The notes: generated by a model from the sequence alone, not told the origin. A DNA stretch of 37,560 nucleotides from CAYVWB01 sp964455395 (GCA_964455395.1 CAYVWB010000044.1:1-37560), one strand, 5' to 3'. Positions 15,247 through 24,486 are shown, counted from the stretch's first letter. Numbers and translations are program-made.

Positions 15247-16590
15247 TCACGGCGTGGGGCAGGAGCTGTCCGTGGGACCGAAGATGCCCGGGATGGGGTT
15301 CTGGCCCGTGGACTCCATGACGGCGCGCCAGTAGTCCGAATTGATGTTCAGCTTGCGCCGCTCCTTGGTGACCTGGGAGAGGGGCAGGTGCACGTAACGG
15401 TCTTGCAGCTTGGAGACGACCATGCCCGTCTTTCCGGCCAGGGCCGCGTGCACCGCGTGTTGTCCCAGAAAGCCGCAGTAGACGCGGTCGTTGGCGTTGG
15501 CTGGCACGGACCGGATGATGTAGCTGGGGTCGATGAATTTCAAGGTGATGGGCGTGCTCTTGCTCTTGAAGTAGGTTTTGATCTCCTTCTGGAGCAGGGT
15601 GCAGATGTCGCCCAGCACAGGGTTGCCGGAGGGGTCCGTGTCGCCGGAGGTCTGCAGCAGGTGCTGCCCGGCGCCTTCCGCACAGACGATGACGGCGTGG
15701 CGTCGGCTCGCCAGGCGCGCTTCCAGTTCCTTCAGCAGACCGTCTTCACCGTAGAGTTCGAAGGGCGTCTCGGGCACCAGCACGAAGTTCACTTCCTTCA
15801 GCGCCAGGGTGGCCTGGGCGGCGATGAAGCCGGACTCCCGACCCATGAGCTTCACCATTCCGATGCCGTTGACGGCGCACACGGCTTCGGTGTGCGCGCA
15901 CTGGATGGCCTCCGTGGCTTTCTCCACTGCGGTGTCGAAGCCGAAGGAGTGGGTGATGAAGTTGATGTCGTTGTCGATGGTCTTGGGGATGCCGATGATC
16001 GAGGTGCGCAGCCCACGATTGCGGACCTCTTCGTTGATGGTGGACGCTGCGCGCAAGGTGCCGTCGCCGCCGATCATGAACAGACAGGAGACGTTCATGC
16101 GTTCCAGCGCGTCCACGATTTCTTCAGCGGACTGCGGTCCGCGGGAGGAGCCGAGGATGGTGCCGCCGAACTGGTGAGAGCTCGCCACGGCGTTGGGCGT
16201 CAGTTCGATGACGTCGTGACCGTATTTGGGGATGAAGCCCTCCAGGCCGAAGCGAATGCCCAGCACGTTGGCCACGCCGTAGCTGTGATGCGCTTCCATG
16301 ACCACGGCGCGGATCACGTCGTTGATGCCGGGGCAGAGGCCCCCGCAGGTCACGATGGCGCACTTGGTCTTGGTGGGGTCGAAATAGAGGTGGCGGCGGG
16401 GGCCGGCGAGTTCGAAGTCCGCGTAGACCGGCTCATCGCCGATGTCTCGCATCTGGTCTTCGGTGATCTGGATGAGCACGCGCGCGTCGTCGTCGGTGAA
16501 GTGGCAGACCGTGAGCTGGGACGGCACTTTCGCTTGCCCCACGGTGGGTATGGTCGTTTCTATCTGCTTGGCTTGTTCGCTTGCGGACAT
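15247..16590 (-). CDS. pfkA: 6-phosphofructokinase, ATP-type
   Basis: A 447-residue phosphofructokinase of the longer clade related to plant and protist enzymes. The glycine-rich phosphoryl-donor site reads GGLCPGIND near residue 90, followed by GGDGTLRA near 185. Glycine after GGD points to ATP, whereas PPi enzymes carry an aspartate there. The substrate loop PKTIDNDI has the lysine found in PPi enzymes and in the ATP-dependent trypanosome-like enzymes. MGRESGFIA completes the fructose 6-phosphate site. It should phosphorylate fructose 6-phosphate in glycolysis. The ATG at 16590 has GAGG 9 bases upstream, and a promoter lies at 16681-16710. ATP use is the better reading but is not certain. 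Confidence 0.88.
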   Translation of the reverse strand: MSASEQAKQIETTIPTVGQAKVPSQLTVCHFTDDDARVLIQITEDQMRDIGDEPVYADFELAGPRRHLYFDPTKTKCAIVTCGGLCPGINDVIRAVVMEAHHSYGVANVLGIRFGLEGFIPKYGHDVIELTPNAVASSHQFGGTILGSSRGPQSAEEIVDALERMNVSCLFMIGGDGTLRAASTINEEVRNRGLRTSIIGIPKTIDNDINFITHSFGFDTAVEKATEAIQCAHTEAVCAVNGIGMVKLMGRESGFIAAQATLALKEVNFVLVPETPFELYGEDGLLKELEARLASRRHAVIVCAEGAGQHLLQTSGDTDPSGNPVLGDICTLLQKEIKTYFKSKSTPITLKFIDPSYIIRSVPANANDRVYCGFLGQHAVHAALAGKTGMVVSKLQDRYVHLPLSQVTKERRKLNINSDYWRAVMESTGQNPIPGIFGPTDSSCPTP

Positions 16591-16680
16591 AGCGGCGCCT
16601 CGTTTCCTGTTTGCCTTGACGGGGTGGGCCTGAAGGGCGTGAGTGGTGTGGACGGCACGATCGCCGAGGAGATGGCGTCC

Positions 16681-16710
16681 AGCATAGCACACGATGTCGG
16701 TCCAGGCCAA
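16681..16710 (-). promoter_or_regulatory. candidate pfkA promoter
   Basis: On the minus strand TTGGCC (16705-16710), an 18-bp spacer and TATGCT (16681-16686) resemble a sigma-70 promoter. It lies between the tatC terminator and the phosphofructokinase start, leaving a leader of about 85 nt. Confidence 0.4.
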
Positions 16711-16735
16711 GCGGGACGCATGACGTTTTCACGAC

Positions 16736-16783
16736 AAAACGCGCCCCGGGTCCCACGTCTGACACATGGGCGCCCGGGGCGCG
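16736..16783 (-). terminator. rho-independent terminator after tatC
   Basis: A perfect 11-bp GC stem (16740-16750 with 16773-16783) plus an inner CCCA/TGGG stem forms a strong hairpin 26 bp after the tatC stop. On the minus strand it is followed by GTTTTG, a short U-tract. It ends the liv-gua-tat transcript. Confidence 0.75.
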
Positions 16784-16809
16784 GGGGGCGTTCATGGCGC
16801 GCGCTGGCG

Positions 16810-18051
16810 TTAGGCTTTGTCTGGCGGCTGCGGGGTCTTGGCCGTCTCGTCGCTCTGACGCCCGTCTTCCACCGTGTTTTCGTCGCGCTCGTCGTCATCG
16901 TCGCCGTCATCGTCGTCATCGTCGTCGTCGGGCTCTGCGGCTTTCTTCCGTCCGAAGATCTGCGCAACGATGATGGATATCTCGTACAGCAGAATCAGCG
17001 GACCGGACATGAGCAACTGCGAGATGACGTCCGGCGGCGTGAGGACCGCAGAAAGCACGAAGCACGCAAGGTAAGCGTACTTGCGGTGCTTGCGCATGAA
17101 CGCCGCCGTGACGAGGCCCAGCCGCGCCAGGAAGAAGACCACCAGGGGCAGCTCGAACACCACGCCGAAAGCGAAGAGCAGTTTCAGCGAAAAGCCCAGG
17201 TATTCCCGCAAGCTTGGCAGCGGCTTGATGTATTCCGTGGTGAAATCCATGAAAAACGAGAACGCGAAGGGGAACACCACGAAGTACCCGAAACTCGCGC
17301 CTGCGGTAAAGAAGAGGGCGGAGAAGAAGCCGATGGGCAGCAGATACTTCTTCTCCTCCTCGTAAAGGCCGGGGGCCACGAAGAGCCAGAGCTGGTAGAA
17401 TATGTAGGGGCTGACCAGGAAGAAGCCGCCCACCAACGCCACCTTGATGTAGGTGAAGAAGGCCTCCGGCAGAGCCGTGAAGATGAGGTGCGACTCGGGG
17501 GGGAAGACTTCCACCAGCGGTTGCACGAGGATGTCGAAGAGTTCCTTGGAAACGCCGTAACACGCCAGGAAACCCACCGCCAGAGCGATGAAGCATCGCG
17601 TCAGCCGAGAGCGCAGCTCTCCGAGGTGGTCCATGAAGGACATGGCTCCGGCGTTTTCCTCGTCCTCGTCCTCTTCCTCTTCCTCGTCGTCATCCTCTTG
17701 GGAGGCGGCGGCGCGTTTCGGAGGCGGAGGCGGACTTTCACCCCCGCCGCCGGCGGCTGCAGGCGCCGGGGTGACGGCGTCCGGCGCGTCTTGCGCGTCT
17801 TGTGAGTCCGGCGAGTCCGGCGCGTCCAGGGAGGGATCGTCGGTTCCCTCGATGGTCGCGGCCTTGTCTTTGCTGTTCTCGCTGTTCTCGCTGTTCTCGC
17901 TGTTCTCGCTGCTCTCGCCGTCCTGGGCGTCCTGGGCGTCGGGCGCGTAGTCGGTCGGAGCGTCTGGCGGCGCGACGGCGTCCTCTTTCGGATCGGTGTC
18001 CTGCGAATTGTGGGGACCCGGAGCGCTTGGGGTGCGATGGTCTTCGCTCAT
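16810..18051 (-). CDS. tatC: Tat translocase subunit TatC with acidic extensions
   Basis: A 413-residue protein; typical TatC is about 250. The core (about residues 135-370) has the family signature SFMDHLGELRSRL and six membrane helices, and forms the receptor for twin-arginine signal peptides with TatB. The first 135 residues are a disordered, strongly acidic tail with four ENS repeats, a DAQDAQ run and a stretch of about 15 Asp and Glu. The last 45 residues contain eight Asp in a row. Both tails would face the cytoplasm. The start codon overlaps the tatB stop (ATGA), and a terminator follows the stop. No tatA is in the window. Confidence 0.93.
   Translation of the reverse strand: MSEDHRTPSAPGPHNSQDTDPKEDAVAPPDAPTDYAPDAQDAQDGESSENSENSENSENSKDKAATIEGTDDPSLDAPDSPDSQDAQDAPDAVTPAPAAAGGGGESPPPPPKRAAASQEDDDEEEEEDEDEENAGAMSFMDHLGELRSRLTRCFIALAVGFLACYGVSKELFDILVQPLVEVFPPESHLIFTALPEAFFTYIKVALVGGFFLVSPYIFYQLWLFVAPGLYEEEKKYLLPIGFFSALFFTAGASFGYFVVFPFAFSFFMDFTTEYIKPLPSLREYLGFSLKLLFAFGVVFELPLVVFFLARLGLVTAAFMRKHRKYAYLACFVLSAVLTPPDVISQLLMSGPLILLYEISIIVAQIFGRKKAAEPDDDDDDDDGDDDDERDENTVEDGRQSDETAKTPQPPDKA
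17872..17916 (-). repeat. 9-bp tandem repeat in tatC
   Basis: Five head-to-tail 9-bp units (GCTGTTCTC on the plus strand; the last has one change) encode Glu-Asn-Ser repeats in the acidic N-terminal tail of TatC. The repeat is in frame, so copy changes would not break the gene. Confidence 0.9.
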
Positions 18052-18617
18052 GCCTTGGCCTCCCCGTCACGCGGGCGCTCTTTCGTGTCGACGTCATCTT
18101 TGCCGAGTTCGTCTTCGGCGTCGGGCTGTTGCGGCGTCGCCTGGGCGGTCTGCGTCGCTGCTGGTCGTGCGGGCGCTTCGTGTTCGGCGTCGCCCAGGCC
18201 GTGTGGCTTGTGCGCAGCGGCGTCGGCGGTCTTCGCGGCGGAGGAGGTTGTGTCCTTGCCGGCGGCGGCAGCGGCGGCGTAGGGGTCTTTGAAGCCGCCG
18301 GCGCGGTTGGACTCGGTGGCGGACTGGAAGGTCATCTGGGTGGTTTCTTCCAGGGTTTCCTTGGCTTTGTCCGCGACGAACTCCTTGAGGTTCTTGGGCT
18401 TCTTCTTTTTCTTGTCAGCGCCTTGGGCTTTCTTGAGGGATTCTTCCTCGCGGGCGATTTCGGTGTTGATGGTGCGCTGGAGGTCCGTGGTGGCGCGCTT
18501 GAACTCCGCGTACCCCTTGCCGATGGTGCGGGCGATCTGCGGCAGTTTCTTGGGACCGAGGACCATGAGGGCCACGACAAGGATGATGAGCAGTTCTGTG
18601 GATCCGATGCCGAACAT
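18048..18617 (-). CDS. tatB: Tat translocase subunit TatB
   Basis: A 189-residue TatA/B-family protein. The N-terminal membrane helix starts MFGIGSTELLIILVVALMVLGPKKLP, where the Glu in the helix and the GPKKLP hinge are TatB-like. An amphipathic helix (ARTIGKGYAEFKRATTDLQRTI) follows, then a lysine-rich segment and an Ala/Thr-rich, acidic tail. It pairs with TatC in the signal-peptide receptor. The ATG at 18617 is taken because it begins exactly at the helix; a TTG 12 bases earlier is possible. The tatC start overlaps the stop codon. A short hairpin (18629-18643) precedes the gene, 72 bp after guaA. Confidence 0.9.
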   Translation of the reverse strand: MFGIGSTELLIILVVALMVLGPKKLPQIARTIGKGYAEFKRATTDLQRTINTEIAREEESLKKAQGADKKKKKPKNLKEFVADKAKETLEETTQMTFQSATESNRAGGFKDPYAAAAAAGKDTTSSAAKTADAAAHKPHGLGDAEHEAPARPAATQTAQATPQQPDAEDELGKDDVDTKERPRDGEAKA

Positions 18618-18689
18618 GGCGACTCGCAAGGCTCGTTGAGCCTGGGTTTATCGCGCTTTGCAGGCGCGCTGTGGCGTTGTGCGCGAAAA

Positions 18690-20237
18690 CTACTCCCACT
18701 CGATGGTGGAGGGTGGTTTGGAGGAAATATCGTAGACGACGCGGTTGACGCCTTTGACTTCGTTGATGACGCGGCTGGAAATGGAAGCCAGCACCTCGCT
18801 GGGCAGCCGGGTCCAGTCTGCGGTCATGGCGTCCACGCTGTCCACCACGCGCAAGGCGATGACGTGTTCGTAGGTGCGGTCGTCGCCCATCACGCCGACG
18901 GTTTTCAGGGGCAGCAGCACGGCGAACCCTTGCCATACCTTGCGGTACCAGTTGGCGGCGTGCAGTTCTTCCTGGACGATGCGGTCGGCTTGGCGCAGAA
19001 TTTCCAGCCGCTCCGGTGTGATCTCCCCCAGAATGCGGATGGCGAGCCCCGGTCCGGGGAAGGGGTGGCGCCAGATGACGAAGTCCGGCAAGCCGAGCTC
19101 CACAGCCACCTTGCGCACTTCGTCCTTGAAGAGCTCGCGCAGGGGCTCCACCAGTTCCAGCGCCATGCGCTCCGGCAGGCCACCCACGTTGTGGTGGCTC
19201 TTGATGACGGCGCTGGGCCCCCGGAAGGAGACGGATTCGATGACATCCGGGTACAGCGTGCCTTGCGCGAGGAACGCCACGTTCGGAATGTTCTTGGCTT
19301 CGCGCTCGAAGACTTCGATGAACGTGCGGCCGATGATCTTGCGTTTCTGTTCCGGGTCGTCCACGCCGTTGAGCTTGTCCAGAAACTCGTCTTGCGCTTG
19401 TACGTGGTGGAGTTGCAACTGGAAGTGCTCGTTCAGGTAGCGGACCACTTCCTCCCCTTCGCCGTAGCGCAACAGCCCGTTGTCCACGAAGATGCAGTGC
19501 AGACGGTCGCCGATGGCTTTGGCGATGAGCACGGCCGCCACCGTGGAGTCGATGCCGCCGGAAAGGCCGCAGACCACCTGCTTGTCGCCCACTTGCTGGC
19601 GGATGGTCTCCACGGCTTGGTCCACGAACGAGCTCATGGACCACTCGCCTTGCAGTCTGGCCACCTTGAAGAGGAAGTTGCGCAGCATCTTGTCCCCGTC
19701 GTCGGTGTGGTGCACCTCGGGGTGGAACTGCACGGCGTAGAGCTTGCGGGACTCGTCGGCCATGGCCGCCACGGCCACGCTGCGGGTGCGGGCCGTGATC
19801 TCGAAGCCGGGAGGCGTCTCCAGGACCTTGTCCCCGTGAGACATCCAGACTTTGTGGCTGGTGTGGTCCGGGAGGGCGTCCCAGAGGGCGCAGCGGGCGG
19901 CGAATTCCAGATCGGCGCGGCCGTATTCGCGGTCTTCGCTGCGGGCCACGCGGCCTCCCAGGTGGTGCGCCAGAAGCTGCATGCCATAGCAGATGCCCAG
20001 CACGGGGACGCCCAGCTTCAGCAGTCCCGGCTCGAAGGGCGGCGCGTCGGCGTCCGACACGGAGGAAGGCCCGCCCGAGAGCACGATGGCCGAGGGCTGC
20101 AGGGCTTCGATCGTCGCAAGGGGCGCGGTGCAGGGGTGGATTTCCGAGTAGACGCCTGCTTCGCGCACCCGTCTCGCGATGAGCTGGGTGACTTGGGAGC
20201 CGTAGTCGATGATGACGACTTTTTCTTGCATGTCCAT
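18690..20237 (-). CDS. guaA: GMP synthase (glutamine-hydrolysing)
   Basis: A 515-residue enzyme converting XMP, ATP and glutamine to GMP. The class I glutamine amidotransferase domain (about 1-195) has the catalytic cysteine in GICYGMQ and the His-Glu pair in QFHPE. The ATP pyrophosphatase domain carries the PP-loop SGGIDSTV near 228. The C-terminal dimerisation domain ends RVVYDISSKPPSTIEWE. Full length, no lesions. It follows guaB by 39 bp on the same strand, so IMP to GMP is made by neighbouring genes. The ATG at 20237 is used; a second ATG two codons on is equally plausible. Confidence 0.96.
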   Translation of the reverse strand: MDMQEKVVIIDYGSQVTQLIARRVREAGVYSEIHPCTAPLATIEALQPSAIVLSGGPSSVSDADAPPFEPGLLKLGVPVLGICYGMQLLAHHLGGRVARSEDREYGRADLEFAARCALWDALPDHTSHKVWMSHGDKVLETPPGFEITARTRSVAVAAMADESRKLYAVQFHPEVHHTDDGDKMLRNFLFKVARLQGEWSMSSFVDQAVETIRQQVGDKQVVCGLSGGIDSTVAAVLIAKAIGDRLHCIFVDNGLLRYGEGEEVVRYLNEHFQLQLHHVQAQDEFLDKLNGVDDPEQKRKIIGRTFIEVFEREAKNIPNVAFLAQGTLYPDVIESVSFRGPSAVIKSHHNVGGLPERMALELVEPLRELFKDEVRKVAVELGLPDFVIWRHPFPGPGLAIRILGEITPERLEILRQADRIVQEELHAANWYRKVWQGFAVLLPLKTVGVMGDDRTYEHVIALRVVDSVDAMTADWTRLPSEVLASISSRVINEVKGVNRVVYDISSKPPSTIEWE

Positions 20238-20276
20238 GGGTTCTATCCCGATGCGGAGGCGGGGCGGCCCGCGGCG

Positions 20277-21749
20277 TTAGAAGTTCTCCACGCGGTAGTT
20301 GGGCGCTTCCTTGGTGATGATGACGTCGTGTACGTGGCTCTCGCGCAGGCCTGCCGGGGATATCTCCACGAAGCGTGCATCCTGCTGCAAGCTCTTGATA
20401 TCCTTGCATCCGGTGTAGCCCATGCCGGAGCGAAGGCCCCCGATGAGCTGGTAGATGGAGTCGCCCACGGGGCCTTTGTAGGGCACGCGGCCCACGATGC
20501 CTTCCGGCACCAGCTTGCCGCCCTCCTTCTCGTCGGTTTTTTCCTGGAAGTAGCGGTCCTTGCTGCCTTCGTTCATGGCGTCTATGGAGCCCATGCCGCG
20601 GTAGATCTTGTAGCGACGGCCTTGGTAGAGGATGGTCTCCCCGGGGCTTTCGTCCGTGCCGGCGAAGAGCGAACCCACCATGACGCTGTCTGCGCCGGCG
20701 GCCAGGGCTTTCACCACGTCGCCGGAGAACTTGATGCCGCCGTCGGCGATGACGCAGCGGTCCAGCTCCCGAGCAGCGCGCACGCATTCCATGACAGCCG
20801 TGACTTGAGGCACGCCCACGCCGGCCACGATGCGCGTGGTGCAGATGGAGCCGGGGCCGATGCCCACTTTCACGGCGTCTGCGCCAGCTTTCAGCAGAGC
20901 GCGCGCGCCGTCGTACACGCCCACGTTGCCGGCCACGATCTGCGCTTCGGGAAAAGCGCTGCGGATGGACTCCACCGCGCGGATGATGTTGCGGGAGTTG
21001 CCGTGCGCGGAGTCCAGCACCAGGAAGTCGCAGCCGGCTTGCAGCAGGGCTTCGGCGCGGGCTTCCCCTTCCGGACCGGCGCCGATGGCTCCGCCCACGC
21101 GCAGGCGGCCCCGGTCGTCCTTGCAGGAGTTGGGGTATTTGCGGATCTTCTCGATATCCTTGATGGTGATGAGTCCGGAGAGCTTGCCTTCCTCGTCCAC
21201 CACCAGCAGCTTTTCGATGCGATTCTCGTGCAGATGCGCTTTGGCTTGCTCCAAGGTGGTGCCTACCGGCACGGTGACCAGCTTGTCCGCCGTCATCACG
21301 TCCGCAACCTTGAGGTCCAGGTCGGAGACGAAGCGTACGTCGCGGTTGGTGAGGATGCCCACCAGCTTGCCGCCGTCCACCACGGGCAGCCCGGAAATCT
21401 TCCACTCCGCCATCACGTTCAAGGCTTGGCCCACGGTGATCTGCGGCGCGATGGTCACAGGGTCCACGATCATCCCGGATTCGGACTTCTTGACTTTTTC
21501 CACCTCCACGCGCTGGCGTTCCACGGGCATGTTCTTGTGGATGACGCCCACCCCGCCGTTGCGCGCCATGGAGATGGCCAGACCGGACTCCGTGACGGTG
21601 TCCATGGCGGCGGAGATGAGGGGGATGTTGAGGCTGATGGCGTTGGTGAGATGGGTGGTGACGTCCACAGCGTCCGGCAAGACCTCGGAGTAGGCCGGCA
21701 GCAAGAGGACATCGTCGAACGTGAGACCTTTCATGACGACCTTATCCAT
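20277..21749 (-). CDS. guaB: IMP dehydrogenase
   Basis: A 490-residue enzyme that oxidises IMP to XMP with NAD+, the first committed step of GMP synthesis. The TIM barrel is interrupted by two CBS domains (about 95-215; VDGGKLVGILTNRD is the first, VDEEGKLSGLITIKD the second). The active-site loop GPGSICTTR holds the catalytic Cys near 305, and the flap residues lie in YRGMGSIDAM. AAAGGAG lies 9 bases before the ATG at 21749, which decides this start against an open extension to 21851. It is 170 bp downstream of livF on the same strand. Confidence 0.96.
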   Translation of the reverse strand: MDKVVMKGLTFDDVLLLPAYSEVLPDAVDVTTHLTNAISLNIPLISAAMDTVTESGLAISMARNGGVGVIHKNMPVERQRVEVEKVKKSESGMIVDPVTIAPQITVGQALNVMAEWKISGLPVVDGGKLVGILTNRDVRFVSDLDLKVADVMTADKLVTVPVGTTLEQAKAHLHENRIEKLLVVDEEGKLSGLITIKDIEKIRKYPNSCKDDRGRLRVGGAIGAGPEGEARAEALLQAGCDFLVLDSAHGNSRNIIRAVESIRSAFPEAQIVAGNVGVYDGARALLKAGADAVKVGIGPGSICTTRIVAGVGVPQVTAVMECVRAARELDRCVIADGGIKFSGDVVKALAAGADSVMVGSLFAGTDESPGETILYQGRRYKIYRGMGSIDAMNEGSKDRYFQEKTDEKEGGKLVPEGIVGRVPYKGPVGDSIYQLIGGLRSGMGYTGCKDIKSLQQDARFVEISPAGLRESHVHDVIITKEAPNYRVENF

Positions 21750-21919
21750 GGATGTTGGCTCCTTTGGCGTGCGTATGAGGTGGCGTGTGCACGGGGCGGC
21801 TGGTCTTCGTGGCTTCTGCGTGGGCGGTTCGCCCGGTGATCCGTCGCGCACATGCGCAGGCGGGTGCGTTCCGCAGAAAGCCGGCGTTCGAACGTTTCGG
21901 CGCGGCGCGCCTCTTGGCG

Positions 21920-22627
21920 TCAGTCCAGACCCAGGTACGCAGCGCGAACCTGGGGGTTGGCGGCCAGCGCGGAAGCTGCGCCTTCCAGGTGGACTTCCCC
22001 GGTGGCGAGCACGTAGCCGCGGTCTGCAATCTGCAAGGCCATTTGCGCGTTCTGCTCCACAAGCATGACAGTGACGCCTTCCCGGTTGATGGTCTGGATG
22101 ACCTCGAAGATATTCTCCACGACGATGGGCGCCAGTCCCAACGAGGGTTCGTCCAACAGCAGCAAGGTGGGCCGCGCCATGAGCGCGCGGCCGATGGCGA
22201 GCATCTGCTGCTCCCCGCCGGAGAGCGTGCCCCCGGCTTGCTTGCGGCGCTCCGCAAGAATGGGAAAGAGCTCGTAGGCGCGCTCTTCGTCGGCGGCCAC
22301 GGCGTCAGAATCCTTGCGCAGATACGCGCCCATCATCAAGTTCTCCCGCACGGTGAGCCGGGGGAAGATCATCCGGCCTTCCGGCACTTGCGTCACGCCC
22401 ATGGCCACGATCTTCTCCGAAGCCACACGGGTGATGTCCGTCCCCTCGAAGACGATGGTCCCCGTGCGAGGCCGCGCCACGCCGGAGAGGCTCATGAGCG
22501 TGGTGGACTTGCCTGCGCCGTTGGCGCCGATCAAGGTGACGATCTCGCCTTTGGTGATGGAGAGCGAGACCCCCTTGAGCGCATGGATGGAGCCATAGTA
22601 CGTGTGGATGTCCTGAATCTCAAGCAT
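21920..22627 (-). CDS. livF: branched-chain amino-acid ABC transporter ATPase LivF
   Basis: A 235-residue ABC ATPase of the LivF subfamily. Walker A GANGAGKST is near residue 34, the Q-loop in VTQVPEGRMIFP, the signature LSGGEQQM and Walker B LLLLDEPSLGLAP. The switch region MLVEQNAQ has glutamine-asparagine in place of histidine, as is normal in this subfamily. It pairs with LivG under the LivHM permease. Its ATG overlaps the livG stop by 8 bp. Confidence 0.94.
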   Translation of the reverse strand: MLEIQDIHTYYGSIHALKGVSLSITKGEIVTLIGANGAGKSTTLMSLSGVARPRTGTIVFEGTDITRVASEKIVAMGVTQVPEGRMIFPRLTVRENLMMGAYLRKDSDAVAADEERAYELFPILAERRKQAGGTLSGGEQQMLAIGRALMARPTLLLLDEPSLGLAPIVVENIFEVIQTINREGVTVMLVEQNAQMALQIADRGYVLATGEVHLEGAASALAANPQVRAAYLGLD

Positions 22628-23411
22628 TGGCTGCAGCTCCCCGTCCGAGATACGCCTCGATGACGTTGGGGTCGTCCTTGATGGAAAGGGGCGGCCCTTC
22701 AGCGATCTTGACCCCGTGGTCCAGCACCACGATGGAAGCGCAGATGGACATGACGAGCTTCATGTCGTGCTCGATGAGCAGCACTGTGACGTCTTGCTCC
22801 AGAATCTGATGGATGAGGTCCTTCAGCTCGGCTGTCTCCCGAGGGTTCATGCCGGCGGCGGGTTCGTCCAGCAAGAGCAGCGCCGGCTCCGTGGCCAGAG
22901 CGCGGGCTATCTCCAACCGACGCTGGTCCCCGTAGGAGAGCGAGTGCGCGCGGTCCAGCGCGAACCGGCCCAGGCCCACGAAGTCCAGCCACTTCATGGC
23001 GGTCTCCACGATGGCGGCTTCCTCGCGCTTGTGCGCCTTGGTGCGCAACACAGCGCCGAAGAAGTTGGAGCTGGTGCGGGGGTGGCGGCCGATGCGGACA
23101 TTGTCCAGCACGCAGAGGTCCGAGAAGAGCCGGATGTTCTGGAACGTGCGCGCAACGCCCAGCGACGTGACTTGCTCGGGCTTCTTGCCGTTGATCACGG
23201 TCTCGCCCTTGTGGGGGGACTGCAGCGTCAACGTCCCGCTGGTGGGCTTGTAGACGCCCGTGACGCAGTTGAAGAGGGTCGTCTTGCCAGCGCCGTTGGG
23301 CCCGATGAGACCTTTGATGGCCCGCGGTTCGATGGCGAAGGAGACGTCGTGCAGGGCCATGAGCCCGCCGAAGCGTTTGGAGAGGTTGGCGATGTCGAGT
23401 ATGGGGTGCAT
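22620..23411 (-). CDS. livG: branched-chain amino-acid ABC transporter ATPase LivG
   Basis: A 263-residue ABC ATPase of the LivG type. Walker A GPNGAGKTT is near residue 37, with VARTFQNIRLF as Q-loop, LSYGDQRRLEIARAL as signature (the first Gly is Tyr, usual for LivG), LLLLDEPAAGMNP as Walker B and LIEHDM as H-loop. It forms a heterodimer with LivF. It sits 21 bp after livM and overlaps livF. Confidence 0.94.
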   Translation of the reverse strand: MHPILDIANLSKRFGGLMALHDVSFAIEPRAIKGLIGPNGAGKTTLFNCVTGVYKPTSGTLTLQSPHKGETVINGKKPEQVTSLGVARTFQNIRLFSDLCVLDNVRIGRHPRTSSNFFGAVLRTKAHKREEAAIVETAMKWLDFVGLGRFALDRAHSLSYGDQRRLEIARALATEPALLLLDEPAAGMNPRETAELKDLIHQILEQDVTVLLIEHDMKLVMSICASIVVLDHGVKIAEGPPLSIKDDPNVIEAYLGRGAAANA

Positions 23412-23432
23412 GGCGTCAGCGTGGCGCGCTGC

Positions 23433-24476
23433 TCAGGCGGCGCGGCGCTCCAGTTTCTTTTTGAGCTCGCGGATGAGCGGGTTGTCCATCCCCGCAGCAG
23501 CGATGCGCGGCAGAAAGCCCGAGGGTTTGAAGCGCATGATCATGATCATGATGAGGCCGTAAACCAGAAAGCGGCTCTCCGCAGGGAGGTTCAGCATGGG
23601 CAGCACGACGCGGAGCACCTCGCCCAGCGCCACCAGAATCACGGCGCCGAGCAGCGCGCCGTTCAGGTTGCCCAGGCCCCCCAGCACCACCATGCACAGC
23701 ACCAGGAAGGATTCCCAGAACTTGAACATGTCCGGCGAGAGGAACATCGTCCACCGTGCGAAGAACGCGCCGCCCACCGCGCCCACGCCGGCGGAGATGG
23801 CGAACGCGATGACCTTGTAGTTCAGGATGTTCACCCCGCTGGCGGCTGCGGCAAGGGGGTCCGCCCGGATGGCGTACCACGCCCGGCCCAGACGGGAGTC
23901 CTCCAGCCGACGCAGGATGAAGTAGACCACCGCCACCATGACGATGGCGAGATAGAAATACGGCTTTGAACCCACGAATTCGTAATACCAGTCCCACTCG
24001 GGGTTCAAGGCCTTGGACAGAAAGGAAAGATCGATGGTCACGGGATCGATGCCCGGCAGGCCCAGGGGGCCGCGGGTCAGCCAGATCTCGTTGGTCAGAA
24101 AAAGCACCACCAGCTCCGAGAAACCGAAGGTGACGATGGCGAAGTAGTCCCCCGTGAGACGCAGCGTGGGCGCGCCCAGCAGCATGCCCCACAGCGCGCC
24201 GTTCAAGGCCGCCAGAGGCACGATGACCCAGAAAGACAAGCCGTAGTGCACCGTGAGCAACCCGGCCGTGTAAGCGCCGATGCCGTAGAAGCCCACGAAG
24301 CCCAGATCCAGCAGACCGCAGAACCCCGGCACGATGTTCAAACCCAAAGCCAGCACCATGTAGACCATCACCAGGATGGCCACGTGCAACGCATACTCGC
24401 TGGCGAAAGGCGTGAGCGGGAACAACAGGGTGAGACCCAGCAGCGCTGGCAGGGTGTAACGGTTCAGCATGGTCAT
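23433..24476 (-). CDS. livM: branched-chain amino-acid ABC transporter permease LivM
   Basis: A 347-residue membrane protein with about 9-10 helices and the family loop GDYFAIVTFGFSELV near 135, followed by the LivM coupling region SRLGRAWYAIRADPLAAAASG near 215. With LivH it forms the channel for Leu, Ile and Val. AGGGGG lies about 7 bases before the ATG at 24476, and livH ends 10 bp upstream. The last 20 residues are basic (LIRELKKKLERRAA). Confidence 0.93.
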   Translation of the reverse strand: MTMLNRYTLPALLGLTLLFPLTPFASEYALHVAILVMVYMVLALGLNIVPGFCGLLDLGFVGFYGIGAYTAGLLTVHYGLSFWVIVPLAALNGALWGMLLGAPTLRLTGDYFAIVTFGFSELVVLFLTNEIWLTRGPLGLPGIDPVTIDLSFLSKALNPEWDWYYEFVGSKPYFYLAIVMVAVVYFILRRLEDSRLGRAWYAIRADPLAAAASGVNILNYKVIAFAISAGVGAVGGAFFARWTMFLSPDMFKFWESFLVLCMVVLGGLGNLNGALLGAVILVALGEVLRVVLPMLNLPAESRFLVYGLIMIMIMRFKPSGFLPRIAAAGMDNPLIRELKKKLERRAA

Positions 24477-24486
24477 CGCTGCCCCC

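Noticed and set aside
14836..17805. A 989-codon open frame on the plus strand
   Set aside because: It runs antisense to pfkA and tatC and has no family pattern.
18415..21405. A 996-codon open frame on the minus strand in another frame of guaA and guaB
   Set aside because: It has an Arg/Gly-rich composition typical of an out-of-frame reading; both real enzymes are intact.
17802..21839. A 1345-codon open frame on the plus strand across tatC, tatB, guaA and guaB
   Set aside because: It lies opposite four certain genes and arises from strong third-position GC bias; no domain was recognisable.
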